From Verminephrobacter eiseniae EF01-2 (lineage in GTDB: Bacteria; Pseudomonadota; Gammaproteobacteria; Burkholderiales; Burkholderiaceae_C): 64,000 bases of DNA. This document shows positions 54,315 to 63,222 of this stretch, one piece after another (positions within the stretch are counted from its first letter, which is position 1; each line of letters begins with the position of its first letter). The position numbers and the translations under genes were made by a program. The stretch spans positions 2,728,001 to 2,792,000 of the forward strand of contig NC_008786.1 in assembly GCF_000015565.1 (NCBI RefSeq). Direction: 5' to 3'. The notes below the pieces were generated by a model. The model was not told the origin of the DNA, made no database searches, and saw nothing but the letters and a program-made list of their open reading frames with translations.

Positions 54315-55139
54315 TGTCGCATCCCGGACGATCATATGGCCTGTTGTGAAACAGATGCGGGTGCTGCTGATGCCACTCCTTCATGGCCTGCATAGGCGTC
54401 TTGCTGCCCAGCGCTGACTGCGGCAGTTGGTGATTGTACAAGGCCACATAGCGCAGCAAGGTCTGCTCCATGTCCTCGCGGCTGTCGAACCTGTGGGTCT
54501 TGAGCACATCGGTTATGCGACCATTGAACCTCTCGACCATGCCGTTGGTTCTCGGCGTCCTGGGCTTGGTCAGCCGATGCTCTATGTCCAGCGCCTGGCA
54601 CAACTGGTCGAACTCATGGTTGCCACTGACCTGGCGCTCGCCGTTGGCAAACAGTCGGTCGGTGAACTCCTTGCCGTTGTCGGTCAGCAACTTGTTGATC
54701 CTGATCGGGCAAGCCTTGTGCAATGTCTTCAGGAAGGCCTGTGCACTGGCGGCCGTCTTGTTGGCCTTGAGCTGCACGAACACCCATCGCGTGGCCCGGT
54801 CGATGGCGACGAACAGGTAGCGCCGGCGGCTCTCGTCGCGCATCTGGGGCAGGTATTTCACATCCATGTGCACGTAGCCCGGCTCGTAGCTCTTAAAGGA
54901 CTTGTAGACCGTCTGTTCAGTGATGCCATAGCGCTGGGCCAAGACACTGGCGGTCTGGCTACTGGCGGCTATCTCGGCACGCACGGCCGGCGTGGTGCGG
55001 GCGTTCTTGTGCAGGGCCATCGACATGGTTTGACACTCCCCGGGGTGGATTGCAAGGACTCTATCAGCTCCTGCAGGACTGCTCTGGTCATGAACAGCGG
55101 ATAGCGTTTGGAGTCTATGCAATCGTCCGGGATGCTACA
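54315..55139 (-). mobile_element. IS481-family element, internally deleted
   Basis: Terminal inverted repeats TGTCGCATCCCGGACGAT and TGTAGCATCCCGGACGAT mark the ends. The transposase (ATG 55026 to a TAG at 54310 in flanking DNA, 238 residues) starts MSMALHKNARTTPAVRAEI with a helix-turn-helix up to GITEQTVYK. It then jumps to SYEPGYVHMDVKYLPQMRD and the DDE core (DNGKEFTD, RTPRTNGMVERFNGRI). About 80-90 residues present in the partial copy at 57 kb are missing at the join. No target duplication is evident. Confidence 0.85.
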
Positions 55140-55887
55140 CATAGGTCACCTTGTCGCCATCAATCGCAACGATGCTGCGCTTCTGTAAGTACGACACGGC
55201 TTCCGTGAGCGCTTCTTGAGACGCGTCCTTTCCGAGCATGGACGAGAGATGCCGGAGGAATGAGGTTTTCTTCTGTGGTCGCTCCGCTCCCATCTTGCTG
55301 AATGCCTTGACGACGCGTCGCAGCGCTGCTGGGGTGTCGAGGTCGTTCGAGGCGTTCGACTTTTTCGGTGCTACGACTATCGCGACCGCAAGCTTCTTTT
55401 TAGTCGGCACCTTCTTTTTCGTGGCAGACTTTTTCGCCACTGGCGTCGCCTTTTTTGCCGCCTTCTTCTTGGCGACTGCCTTCTTTGCTGGAGTGCCCTT
55501 GTCTGGAGCAGCCTTTTTAGGCGTGGTCTTGTCCGCTGCGTTGTAGCCTTCGCGGCGTACTTCAAAACCGAGCGACACGGCGTGCTCGATCATGGGTTCG
55601 TAGCCTTTGTCGTTGGCGACCACAACAAGCCGTGCGTCGGGGTGCTTGGCAGCAACGTAGCCAAGGTAGAACGAGAGGTGGAAGTCGAGCGCATTGTTGC
55701 CCGTGCGCGTGATGGGCACCAAGGTCGCGCGCTCACCGATCAGGGTCTTGAAGGTCTTACTTAGCTTCTCCTGGTGCGGCCCATGGAAGATCCAGGCATT
55801 CGCGAAGCCCGGGGCCAAGTTTTCCAAAAGTGCTGCCGGCGGCTGCACATTTTCGAGGTCAACCAACACATGGACTAGGCTCGTCAT
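55135..55887 (-). CDS. NYN/PIN-like nuclease-fold protein with Lys-rich linker, ended by IS481
   Basis: A 250-residue protein. Residues 1-~120 are a PIN/NYN-like fold (VHVLVDLENVQPPAALL, RTGNNALDFHLSFYLGY, ARLVVVANDKGYEPMIEHA) with the acidic residues expected of an RNase. An ~80-residue Lys/Ala/Pro linker follows, then a C-terminal helical domain (LRHLSSMLGKDASQEALTEA). Its stop codon TAG is part of the right terminal repeat of the IS481 element, so the element fixed or shortened the C-terminus. RNA cleavage is inferred from the fold only. Confidence 0.75.
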   Translation of the reverse strand: MTSLVHVLVDLENVQPPAALLENLAPGFANAWIFHGPHQEKLSKTFKTLIGERATLVPITRTGNNALDFHLSFYLGYVAAKHPDARLVVVANDKGYEPMIEHAVSLGFEVRREGYNAADKTTPKKAAPDKGTPAKKAVAKKKAAKKATPVAKKSATKKKVPTKKKLAVAIVVAPKKSNASNDLDTPAALRRVVKAFSKMGAERPQKKTSFLRHLSSMLGKDASQEALTEAVSYLQKRSIVAIDGDKVTYV

Positions 55888-56132
55888 AGCGCGCTCTTTC
55901 GTGATTTCAGCTGCTCTGGCACGGCCGGTTGGCCTCTCTATGCCAACTGTAGAGGATCAGTTCCTGGCGCTTCGACCGGTTTGCGCTCCCTCCCACCGCG
56001 TAGTTGATGGTCAGGCTCGACGACACCTCTATCAAATGGTGACCAACCGACGAGCGTCTTCCCGCTGCGTAAGACGCGGCCGGCCCCGTGGAGGTAAAGT
56101 GCAAGTCCGCGAAACTCCTCGTACTCAACACT
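55888..56132. other. Intergenic stretch, no gene seen
   Basis: No start signal or family-like reading was found between the NYN-like gene and the SRAP gene; presumably it carries the promoter of the former. Confidence 0.5.
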
Positions 56133-56930
56133 TTAAAAAAGCTCACCGTTCAACGATGCGGGCGGAGCCGGTGGTTTGGGTTTCTTCACTGGGGTGGTCT
56201 TTGCTTTCGCGGGCGCCTTCGGCTGCGTCTCAGCTGAAGTGTTGGCCTTTGTTCTCAAGGGAAGCGGCGCAGGAACGCCTTCACGTTCGCCTGCCCACGG
56301 CTTGCAATACTTCTCCCGCGCCTCGCTTACTGGGCAACTCAGCCAGCCATCGAAATCGCTCGGCTCGAGGATCACAACCATCCGCTTTTCGTGTCCGGGC
56401 GCATGGAAGCGCTTCATGAAAGGATGGTCGTCGGCATTCACCGTGAGCATCGACATCCCGAAGACCTCTTTGCCTTCGGGATTTTTCCAGGACGTGTAGA
56501 TGCCGGCGATGCCCATCGGCAGGCCGCTGGCTTTTGCAATTCGCCAGCGAACGGATTTGCCGCTTTCGTAGTTCGGTTCGTAGATCGCCTCAGCCGGAAT
56601 GATGCAGCGTTGTCCCGCAGCCCACGCGGGACGGAAAGTGCCTTTCTCGGCGACAGTCTCGGAGCGCGCGTTGTAGGTCCTGCGCGCCCATTCAAGCTTG
56701 GCGACGAAGTCCGGCACAAACCGGAAGATGCCCGTGGCGAGCAGACGGTTTGCTGCGCTGCCGGCCGTGAGGTCTCCCTCGCCATCAGGTTCGTCGGAAA
56801 CTGCTCGCCGGATGAAGGGAGCCAACCCCATCGGGAATACGTCCTCCTCCGGCTGCGCCGTGCCGCCCACCACCCCGAAATACTGAAGCAGCCGGTGGGT
56901 TGCAGTGACGGGCACGTAGTTGGCGCACAT
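56133..56930 (-). CDS. SOS response-associated peptidase (SRAP/YedK/HMCES-type)
   Basis: A 265-residue SRAP protein. Met1 is followed by the conserved Cys2 (MCANYVPV) that in HMCES/YedK cross-links abasic sites in single-stranded DNA. Other family marks are YNARSETV, CIIPAEAIYEP with the catalytic Glu, FGMSMLTVNAD and HPFMKRFHAP with the active-site His. The Lys/Pro-rich tail is variable. It protects abasic sites during replication. Its start abuts an IS481 fragment that may have replaced its promoter. Confidence 0.92.
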   Translation of the reverse strand: MCANYVPVTATHRLLQYFGVVGGTAQPEEDVFPMGLAPFIRRAVSDEPDGEGDLTAGSAANRLLATGIFRFVPDFVAKLEWARRTYNARSETVAEKGTFRPAWAAGQRCIIPAEAIYEPNYESGKSVRWRIAKASGLPMGIAGIYTSWKNPEGKEVFGMSMLTVNADDHPFMKRFHAPGHEKRMVVILEPSDFDGWLSCPVSEAREKYCKPWAGEREGVPAPLPLRTKANTSAETQPKAPAKAKTTPVKKPKPPAPPASLNGELF

Positions 56931-56959
56931 GAGATCAAGCTTATCGTGGGCTGTGGGTG

Positions 56960-57374
56960 ACGGGTTCTCGTTTTTGCGTGCCGTCGCTTAGGCTCCTGGG
57001 GCTTGAGGGCATCGAGGTTGCCCACACCGTGGCGGCGCAGGCACCGGTCCAGCCCCGAGCGTGACACATCAGGGCAGAGGAACTCCCGCGTAACGGCCAG
57101 CAGGTCATCCAGGGGCAGCAGCAAGGTGCGCCGCAGGTGGACCACCACGGTCTCTTGTGCAGGCGTGAGCACGGTCTGCAGGCGATGGGCTGTGTGACAG
57201 CGGTCCCCAAAGACCTCGCGTTTCTTCCACTTGTAGACCGTCTGTTCGGTGATGCCATAGCGCTGGGCCAAGACACTGGCGGTCTGGCTACTGGCGGCTA
57301 TCTCGGCACGCACGGCCGGCGTGGTGCGGGCGTTCTTGTGCAGGGCCATCGACATGGCTTGACACTCCCCGGGG
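56960..57374 (-). mobile_element. IS481-family transposase, 5' fragment
   Basis: From ATG 57355 the minus strand reads the same MSMALHKNARTTPAVRAEI start as the copy at 54.3-55.1 kb and continues past TVYKWKKREVFGDRCHTAHR through LPLDDLLAVTREFLCPDVSR to about DALKPQEPKRRHA. It then leaves the family just before the SRAP gene. It holds the segment deleted in the other copy and lacks the DDE core. DNA identity with the other copy ends upstream at the CCCCGGGG near 57374. Confidence 0.8.
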
Positions 57375-57562
57375 ATGAGCGGTGGCGACAGCCTGCGCCG
57401 AGCAGCGCACAGCCCGGTGACAAGAGCGGCTGGCATCCTTGCTTTTTTGGGGCAGGAGTGACCAAGGAGAATGGGTTCATCCGCTGCCGTTGTCGGCGAC
57501 ACCGGCGGGCACCTGGCGCCAGCGAGCGACAATCGCCGGATTTGACACGGGAGCAACCGCCA

Positions 57563-58363
57563 ATGACAGCAAAAGTCGGACGAAACGATCCCTGCCCGTG
57601 CGGCAGCGGCAAGAAGCACAAGCACTGTTGCCTGCAGCAGCAGGCGCTTGCTGCCGAGCCGACGGGGCATGACGGTGCCGCCAAACGTGTGGTCGATTGG
57701 CTGTTCGAGCGCCATCGCAAGGCCACGCGGGTCGCTTTGACCGGATTGCTCGGGAGCCTGCTCGACGATGGGCAACGAGACAAACTCGGCGCGCAGATGG
57801 ACGAAGAGTTCTGGGTCGGCATGCAGGTCAACCTGATGGATTGGCTTATCGCCGAAGGGGAACTGCAGATCAAGGGCGTGCGCCAGCGGGTGTCCGAGTA
57901 CCTGCTCGGCCCCGGCGGGCCACTGCTGACGGCGACTCAGCGCTATTGGTTGCAGCAACTGGCGCAGAGCCCTTTGCGCCTCTACGATGTGACCGACGTC
58001 ATGCCGGGCGTGCAGATGACGCTCCGCGATGTGCTGGACGCCGATGCCGCGCCTATCGTGGTTCAGGAGCGCTCCGGCATGCAGATCTTGGCTTCGGGCA
58101 TGCAACTCGGTTGCCGCGTCTTGCGGATACGTGAGCATTTCGAGTGCTCCGGCTCGGTGTGCCTGTTCTCGACGCCGGCAGACTCATCGGTTATCGCGCA
58201 ACTGCGCGCTGCCGCCCAGGAGGGGCAGGGGCAGCGAGGGGAACTCGCGACGCGTTCGGGCATGATCATCATGTCGGCATGGGTGCGGCAGTACGTGGAT
58301 TTGCCGCCCACGCCCAGTGACGCGCACGCCGGGGATACCCCGCTGCTGAGCACCGATCATTAG
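57563..58363 (+). CDS. SEC-C motif protein
   Basis: A 266-residue protein whose N-terminus VGRNDPCPCGSGKKHKHCC is a SEC-C zinc motif, found at SecA C-termini and in many stand-alone proteins. The remainder is acidic and helical, with no family recognised (MDEEFWVGMQVNLMDWLIAE). ATG 57563 directly precedes the motif. It sits 27 bp before a decayed gene on the same strand that may have been its partner. Confidence 0.8.
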   Translation: MTAKVGRNDPCPCGSGKKHKHCCLQQQALAAEPTGHDGAAKRVVDWLFERHRKATRVALTGLLGSLLDDGQRDKLGAQMDEEFWVGMQVNLMDWLIAEGELQIKGVRQRVSEYLLGPGGPLLTATQRYWLQQLAQSPLRLYDVTDVMPGVQMTLRDVLDADAAPIVVQERSGMQILASGMQLGCRVLRIREHFECSGSVCLFSTPADSSVIAQLRAAAQEGQGQRGELATRSGMIIMSAWVRQYVDLPPTPSDAHAGDTPLLSTDH

Positions 58364-58390
58364 GCGCCACGCCTCGATGCGGGGGCAGCG

Positions 58391-59072
58391 ATGCAACTGG
58401 ACATCTTCGAGCACAGCCGCGACGCGATGCTGCGCAACGATGCCATGCAAGCGCTTGAGCGGTGCGACGCCACGGCTGCGCGCATGGTCTGCGAACGGCT
58501 GGCACGAGAGTACCCGCTCGACATGTCGCGGCCGGCGTTGCAGGAGAGCATCCAGCCGGTGGTGCATCGCACCTTCGGCGACAAGGGTGCGGCCGCTTGG
58601 CTCGGATGGTTGTGGCAAGACTTTGCACAGCGCGCAGAGCGGCTGACATTCGACGCGGAGTACGCCGACGATCATACGGGCGCCGCTGGCCTGGATGGTC
58701 GAGGCCCGTTTGCACTTGGTCGGTGTGCAGGCGACCTGGCCGATGCTGGCGGAACTGGCGTGCTTATCGCCTCGGCGCCTGGATGATCTGGCGCGGCGTT
58801 CTCCCGACCCGCTCTTTGCGTAATGGATCCGCAGGTTCGAAACCAGTTTCGAGGGCGCGGGTGATGCAGGCGACCGGGCATGGTTGGCGGCCTGGATGCT
58901 GACACAGCGTCCCGATCTGTCCGAACACCTGGCTGCGGCGCAGGCGATGCGCCTTTTGATCGAACTGTTCGGCCTTGAGCGCCAGGGGCGCCACCACGAC
59001 ATCGTCGCGCGGCGCAAGGCGTTGCGCGGCCTTCAGCCCTCGTTGTACGCGGCGCACATGCAATCCCGCTGA
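58391..59072 (+). pseudogene. Unrecognised gene, frameshift plus nonsense
   Basis: The first frame reads MQLDIFEHSRDAMLRNDAMQ through DFAQRAERLTFDAEYADD. Near 58680 a 1-bp indel is needed to continue as LAWMVEARLHLVGVQATWPM, SPRRLDDLARRSPDPLFA, where a TAA follows at ~58821. Beyond it the same frame goes on (IRRFETSFEGAGDAG, WLAAWMLTQRPDL, LLIELFGLERQGRHHDIVAR) to a stop at 59072. The whole would be a ~226-residue helical protein. Family not recognised; two lesions make it a pseudogene. Confidence 0.65.
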
Positions 59073-59462
59073 GGAGACCCAAACGTGCTGAACGGGGGTT
59101 CGTTGCGTTCCAGATGCCGGCCCTGCCCCGGCCCGGACCATGACCCACCCGTCACGCGCCTGTCCAGCCTGGAGCGGCCTTCGCCGACCGCCGATGGAGG
59201 CAAATCGCCAACCCCGATCAAATGGCACCCCGGTGTGCACAAATGTCGTGTACAGTCGCCGGCGCGCATTGCATCGAACGATCGGCGGGATGCGAGCCAT
59301 CCGAGGCCCATGCCGTGAGCGCTGCGGCCTCTTTTTCACCCATATCACCGGGGTATTCCCTTGCATGGCTTGATGGCCTGAGAAATTCAGCGACAGTTTG
59401 CATTATGGCCAGACTGTTCCGGAAGAGATGTTGCATCGCGCAGCAATGAATGAAGTCTTTGT
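59073..59462. other. Intergenic stretch, no gene seen
   Basis: About 390 bp with no supported coding region on either strand. GC content falls toward the end, consistent with the promoter of the MFS pump that follows. Confidence 0.5.
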
Positions 59463-60995
59463 GTGAATAAAATTGAAAAAATCAACCCCGGTACATCCGG
59501 CAATGCATTATTGGCCGTCATCTTGCTGGCCATTTTTGTTGTCCCCAGTTCAATTTCAGGTACGGCGCTTGCGTTGCCTGCGATCGGCATCGATCTTGGA
59601 GCGTCCATTGACAATTTACAGTGGGTCGTCAATGCCTTCAATTTGATGTTCGCTTGCTTCACCCTCACCTGGGGGGCGTTGGCAGACAAAATTGGGCATA
59701 AACGTTGCTTCTTGATGGGGTCCGTGCTCTATGCCATTGCTTCAGTATGCTCTGCGATGGCAAGCGACCCATTGTTTCTCGATTTGATGAGAGGACTTGC
59801 AGGAATAGGGGCTGCTGCCGTTTTTTCTTGCGGAATCTCCATCCTGTCCATTCAATTCGAAGGTGCGGCACGCATGCGTGCATTCGCATTTTTCGGAACG
59901 GTTGCCGGGTTGGGAGTAAGCCTCGGCCCTACATTGTCAGGAATCCTGTTGGGGTTCCATAGCTGGAATGCGATATTCTGGTTCCATGCCATTTCCTTGT
60001 CGATCGTCATTTTTGCCAGCTCTCTCATTCCGGCAGACAAGGCCCGCGCCCAGGCAACGAAAGGGTTCGATACCATAGGGGCCACACTGTTCATTTTCCT
60101 GTTGCTGGCCTTGATGATGGCAATAGTCCAGGCCCCGGTATGGGGTTGGGCCAACATGAAAATCATATCCTTGCTCATTGCCAGTGCTTTACTGCTGGCT
60201 GCATTCATCAAATACGAAACCCATCGGCAGCAGCCCGTGCTCGACCTGTCTTTGTTGCTCAACGGCAAATTTGTAGGGATGGCATTGGTGACCGTTGCGG
60301 TTTCATTCGGGTTTGTCACGTTGCTGACCTATTTGCCCACCTATCTGATGACCGTTCTTCACCTGTCGGCCACGCAAGCGGGTCTGAGCATGATTCTATT
60401 GACGTCGCCGATGCTTGTTTGTCCAATACTGGCGGGCAAATTGGCAACGAGGGGGGTCGATCCAGTCAATATCATCTACATCAGCCTTCTCAGCCTGCTT
60501 CTTGGGGTCGCAAGTCTGGCGCTTATCAGCCATCCCCGGATTCCTGTGCTTCTGTTATCGTTGCCGCTGCTCTTGGTGGGCATAGGAATGGGCTTGTCTG
60601 CCGGCTTGGTGGATGGGCTGGCGCTGAAATTCGTGCCCGAAGAAAAAACCGGAATGGCAGCCGGAGTTGTCAACACCTTCAGGCTGGGCAGCGAGGCCAT
60701 TGCTGTCGCACTGTATGGCGCCTTTCTTTCCACTGTCCTGGAGCTGGGCCTCAAAGATGTCTTGCACCCTTTTGCTGGCGAAACGGGGGTTGCAAAAACA
60801 TGGATCGACAAACTTGCAGCAGGCGACATCAACTTCCCTCTCCAGGCCGTTGCATCAGACAAGGCAGATGCGCTGAAAATCATTCTTGAAAATGGTTATA
60901 ACGGTTCATTTCACTATACGCTTTGGGCTATCAGCATCATTCTTGTTGGATTGATGGTGGCAATTTACAAATTGATCCATTCGGGCAAGGATTGA
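59463..60995 (+). CDS. DHA2/EmrB-type MFS efflux transporter
   Basis: A 510-residue membrane protein with about 14 hydrophobic segments. It has the N-terminal VPSSISGTALALPAIGIDL and WVVNAFNLMFACFTLTWGAL, the loop 2-3 motif GALADKIGHKR, and segment 5 motif GVSLGPTLSGILLG, typical of drug:H+ antiporter family 2. The substrate is unknown. GTG 59463 is the only start that fits the N-terminus; the ribosome site is weak. Base composition is less GC-rich than the flanks, suggesting separate origin. Confidence 0.88.
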   Translation: MNKIEKINPGTSGNALLAVILLAIFVVPSSISGTALALPAIGIDLGASIDNLQWVVNAFNLMFACFTLTWGALADKIGHKRCFLMGSVLYAIASVCSAMASDPLFLDLMRGLAGIGAAAVFSCGISILSIQFEGAARMRAFAFFGTVAGLGVSLGPTLSGILLGFHSWNAIFWFHAISLSIVIFASSLIPADKARAQATKGFDTIGATLFIFLLLALMMAIVQAPVWGWANMKIISLLIASALLLAAFIKYETHRQQPVLDLSLLLNGKFVGMALVTVAVSFGFVTLLTYLPTYLMTVLHLSATQAGLSMILLTSPMLVCPILAGKLATRGVDPVNIIYISLLSLLLGVASLALISHPRIPVLLLSLPLLLVGIGMGLSAGLVDGLALKFVPEEKTGMAAGVVNTFRLGSEAIAVALYGAFLSTVLELGLKDVLHPFAGETGVAKTWIDKLAAGDINFPLQAVASDKADALKIILENGYNGSFHYTLWAISIILVGLMVAIYKLIHSGKD

Positions 60996-61033
60996 GTGCG
61001 AACGTGGTGGCATTGGGCCTGGCCGCCAGCGCC

Positions 61034-61313
61034 TTATCGTGCCCGTTTGCCGGCTGCGTCGTCTGCGCCCAACGACTCGAAGCGCGCCTTTTTGCCGCCG
61101 ATCAGAATGAGAATGCCTTGGCTGTTCAGGTCTTTCGTGGCCAGACGCACACCGTGTTCCCGGTCTTTGCCATGGTGCGTGGATGGACCCGACAGGGGGT
61201 CCGCATGACCGATCTCGACGACGACGATTTCTTCGGCATGGGTCAGACCACGGATGGCCAAAAGAATGGCGACGCCAGCTATTGGAAGGGCTATTGGAAG
61301 GTGTTTTTTCATC
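61034..61313 (-). pseudogene. livK: Branched-chain amino acid binding protein (LivK-like), N-terminal remnant
   Basis: ATG 61313 starts a signal peptide (MKKHLPIALPIAGVAILLAI, LTHAEE) and the mature N-terminus VEIGHADPLSGPSTHHGKDR, HGVRLATKDLNSQGI, IGGKKARFESLGADDAA of periplasmic leucine/isoleucine/valine binding proteins. It then stops after GKRAR, about 90 residues into a normally ~380-residue protein. The rest is replaced by DNA next to the MFS pump. Confidence 0.85.
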
Positions 61314-61514
61314 GATGCCTCCAATGCTTCGAATATGGAATGCACAATAGCCACAGGCTTGGACATTGAAATACCGATAGAGCTTTCCGGCAAGTGAGGA
61401 AAATTATTTCCTGCATGACTTGGTCTCATGGTCAAATTCATCCAGGCCCCCGGCAGCGCACAGCCTGCGCACAGGCAGCGTACCGGTGGCCGCATGCATC
61501 TACCGTGGCAAGCC

Positions 61515-62450
61515 ATGCGCAAAAACCTTCACCACCTGAATGCACTGCGCAGCTTTGAGGCAGCGGCACGCCAGTTGTCATTCACGAATGCGGCGCATGA
61601 GTTGTGCGTTACCCAAGCTGCGATCAGCCATCAGATCCGCGCGCTGGAACAAAGCCTGGGCACGCAACTGTTCGAGCGCAGGCCCAGGCAGGTGCGGCTG
61701 ACGGTGGCGGGCGAGCAGTTGCTGGCGGTGCTGTCGGATAGTTTCGATGGCATCGAGCGGGTTCTGGCGAGTCTGGGCAACCCGCAGGTGAGCACTTTGC
61801 AATTGGCGGTGACGCCGACTTTTTCGAGCAAATGGCTGATGCCGCGCTTGCCGCGCTTCATCGATCGCCATCCCGACATCGAACTGCACCTGCACCATAC
61901 GGCGCAGGCCGATGTGCTCACCCGGGGCCAGGTGGACATGGCCGTGATCTGGACCACCCGGCCGCCGCCACGGCTGTGGGCCCGGCGCTTGTTCGGAACG
62001 GCGCTGACGCCGGTCTGCTCCCCCGCTCTGGAGCGCCCGGAGCATCCGCTGAGCCAGCCCTCGGCCGTCTGCCACTACCCGCTGCTGCACGAAGATGGCC
62101 CTCAGGACTGGCAGCGCTGGCTGACCCATGTGGGGCTATCGGTGCGCGCGACCCGGCGTGGCTTGGTGATCGACGACAGCAACGCCTTGCTGACAGCCGC
62201 CATGGCCGGCCGTGGCATTGCGCTGGGGCGCTTGGCGCTGATCGCCGATGACCTGCGCTCGGGGCGGCTGGTGCGGCCGTTCGCACAGACCATCGAGGCC
62301 GAGGGCGCTTACTGGCTGATAGCACAGCCGAGCATGGTCGCGCAGCCACGGTTCCAGTCGTTGGCGCAATTCCTGATGGATAGCCAGGGCGATCCGGACG
62401 CAGCGCCGGCTCAACCGGAGCCGGCCAGCCCGCCGCCGTCGACGACATAG
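61515..62450 (+). CDS. LysR-type transcriptional regulator (GcvA-like)
   Basis: A 311-residue regulator with an N-terminal winged helix (LNALRSFEAAARQLSFTNAA, LCVTQAAISHQIRALEQSLG, FERRPRQVRLT) and a two-lobed effector domain (LAVTPTFSSKWLMPRLPRFI, VDMAVIW, ALLTAAMAGRGIALGR). The layout is that of GcvA/AmpR-type LysR proteins. ATG 61515 fits the family start. It converges with the SDR gene, whose 3' end it overlaps by 40 bp, and a glycine dehydrogenase gene follows; control of glycine cleavage is a possible but unproven role. Confidence 0.88.
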   Translation: MRKNLHHLNALRSFEAAARQLSFTNAAHELCVTQAAISHQIRALEQSLGTQLFERRPRQVRLTVAGEQLLAVLSDSFDGIERVLASLGNPQVSTLQLAVTPTFSSKWLMPRLPRFIDRHPDIELHLHHTAQADVLTRGQVDMAVIWTTRPPPRLWARRLFGTALTPVCSPALERPEHPLSQPSAVCHYPLLHEDGPQDWQRWLTHVGLSVRATRRGLVIDDSNALLTAAMAGRGIALGRLALIADDLRSGRLVRPFAQTIEAEGAYWLIAQPSMVAQPRFQSLAQFLMDSQGDPDAAPAQPEPASPPPSTT

Positions 62451-63208
62451 GCCGATCCGGTCACGAACGAGGACCGATCGCTGGCCAAAAACAGCACCAC
62501 CTGGGCAATTTCCTCGGCCCGCCCCACACGCATCAATGGCCGGGAATTGCCGGCCAGCACCAGGGCCGTCTCGGGCAAACCCAATTGCCGCGCTTCGTCG
62601 CGCAGCATGGCCGTGTCGGTATCGCCGGGGCAGACGCTGTTGACGCGGATCCGCTGCGGCCCGTGGTCGAGCGCCATCGCGCGCGTCATGTTGACGACGG
62701 CTCCTTTGGCTGCACAGTAGGACACGGCATCCCGGCCGCCGACCAGACCCCAGCCGGAGCCGGCGTTGATGATGCTGCCCCCGCCTTGCTCCGCCATCAC
62801 GGGCACCGCCTGCCGGCTCATCAGGAAGATCGACTTGACGTTGACGGCCATCACCGCGTCCCAATCGGCCTCGCTGGTATCGACGACGTTGGCGCGGCAG
62901 GTGATGCCGGCGTTGTTGAACAGCACATCGAGGCGCGCGAAATGCCGCAGCGTTTGCTGCACTGCGCGTGCGCAATCGGCCGCTTGCGCCACATCGGCCT
63001 GAACGAACAGCGCCTGAGCGCCGGCCTGTTCGATGGCGCGCACCGTGGCCTGCCCGCCTTCGGGGTCCAGGTCGCAGACCACGATCTGCGCGCCTTCAGT
63101 GGCAAACAGCAGCGCCGTGGCGCGGCCAATGCCGGAGCCTGCGCCGGTGATCAGGGCGACCTTGCCGGCAACTTCGCCTGGCGCTTGCGGGGTCGGGGTG
63201 TTGGGCAT
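62411..63208 (-). CDS. Short-chain dehydrogenase/reductase
   Basis: A 265-residue classical SDR. It has the cofactor motif TGAGSGIGRATAL, the NNAG motif (VLFNNAGITCRA), catalytic Ser in SIINAGSGWGL, the YCAAKG Tyr-x-x-x-Lys pair, and C-terminal FVTGSAYVVDGGG. An Asp at the end of the second strand (VVCDLD) favours NAD(H). ATG 63208 begins MPNTPTPQAPGEVAGK. It is 14 bp after the glycine dehydrogenase gene on the same strand. The substrate is unknown. Confidence 0.88.
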   Translation of the reverse strand: MPNTPTPQAPGEVAGKVALITGAGSGIGRATALLFATEGAQIVVCDLDPEGGQATVRAIEQAGAQALFVQADVAQAADCARAVQQTLRHFARLDVLFNNAGITCRANVVDTSEADWDAVMAVNVKSIFLMSRQAVPVMAEQGGGSIINAGSGWGLVGGRDAVSYCAAKGAVVNMTRAMALDHGPQRIRVNSVCPGDTDTAMLRDEARQLGLPETALVLAGNSRPLMRVGRAEEIAQVVLFLASDRSSFVTGSAYVVDGGGLAGSG

Positions 63209-63222
63209 CGGTTTCGTTCCTG

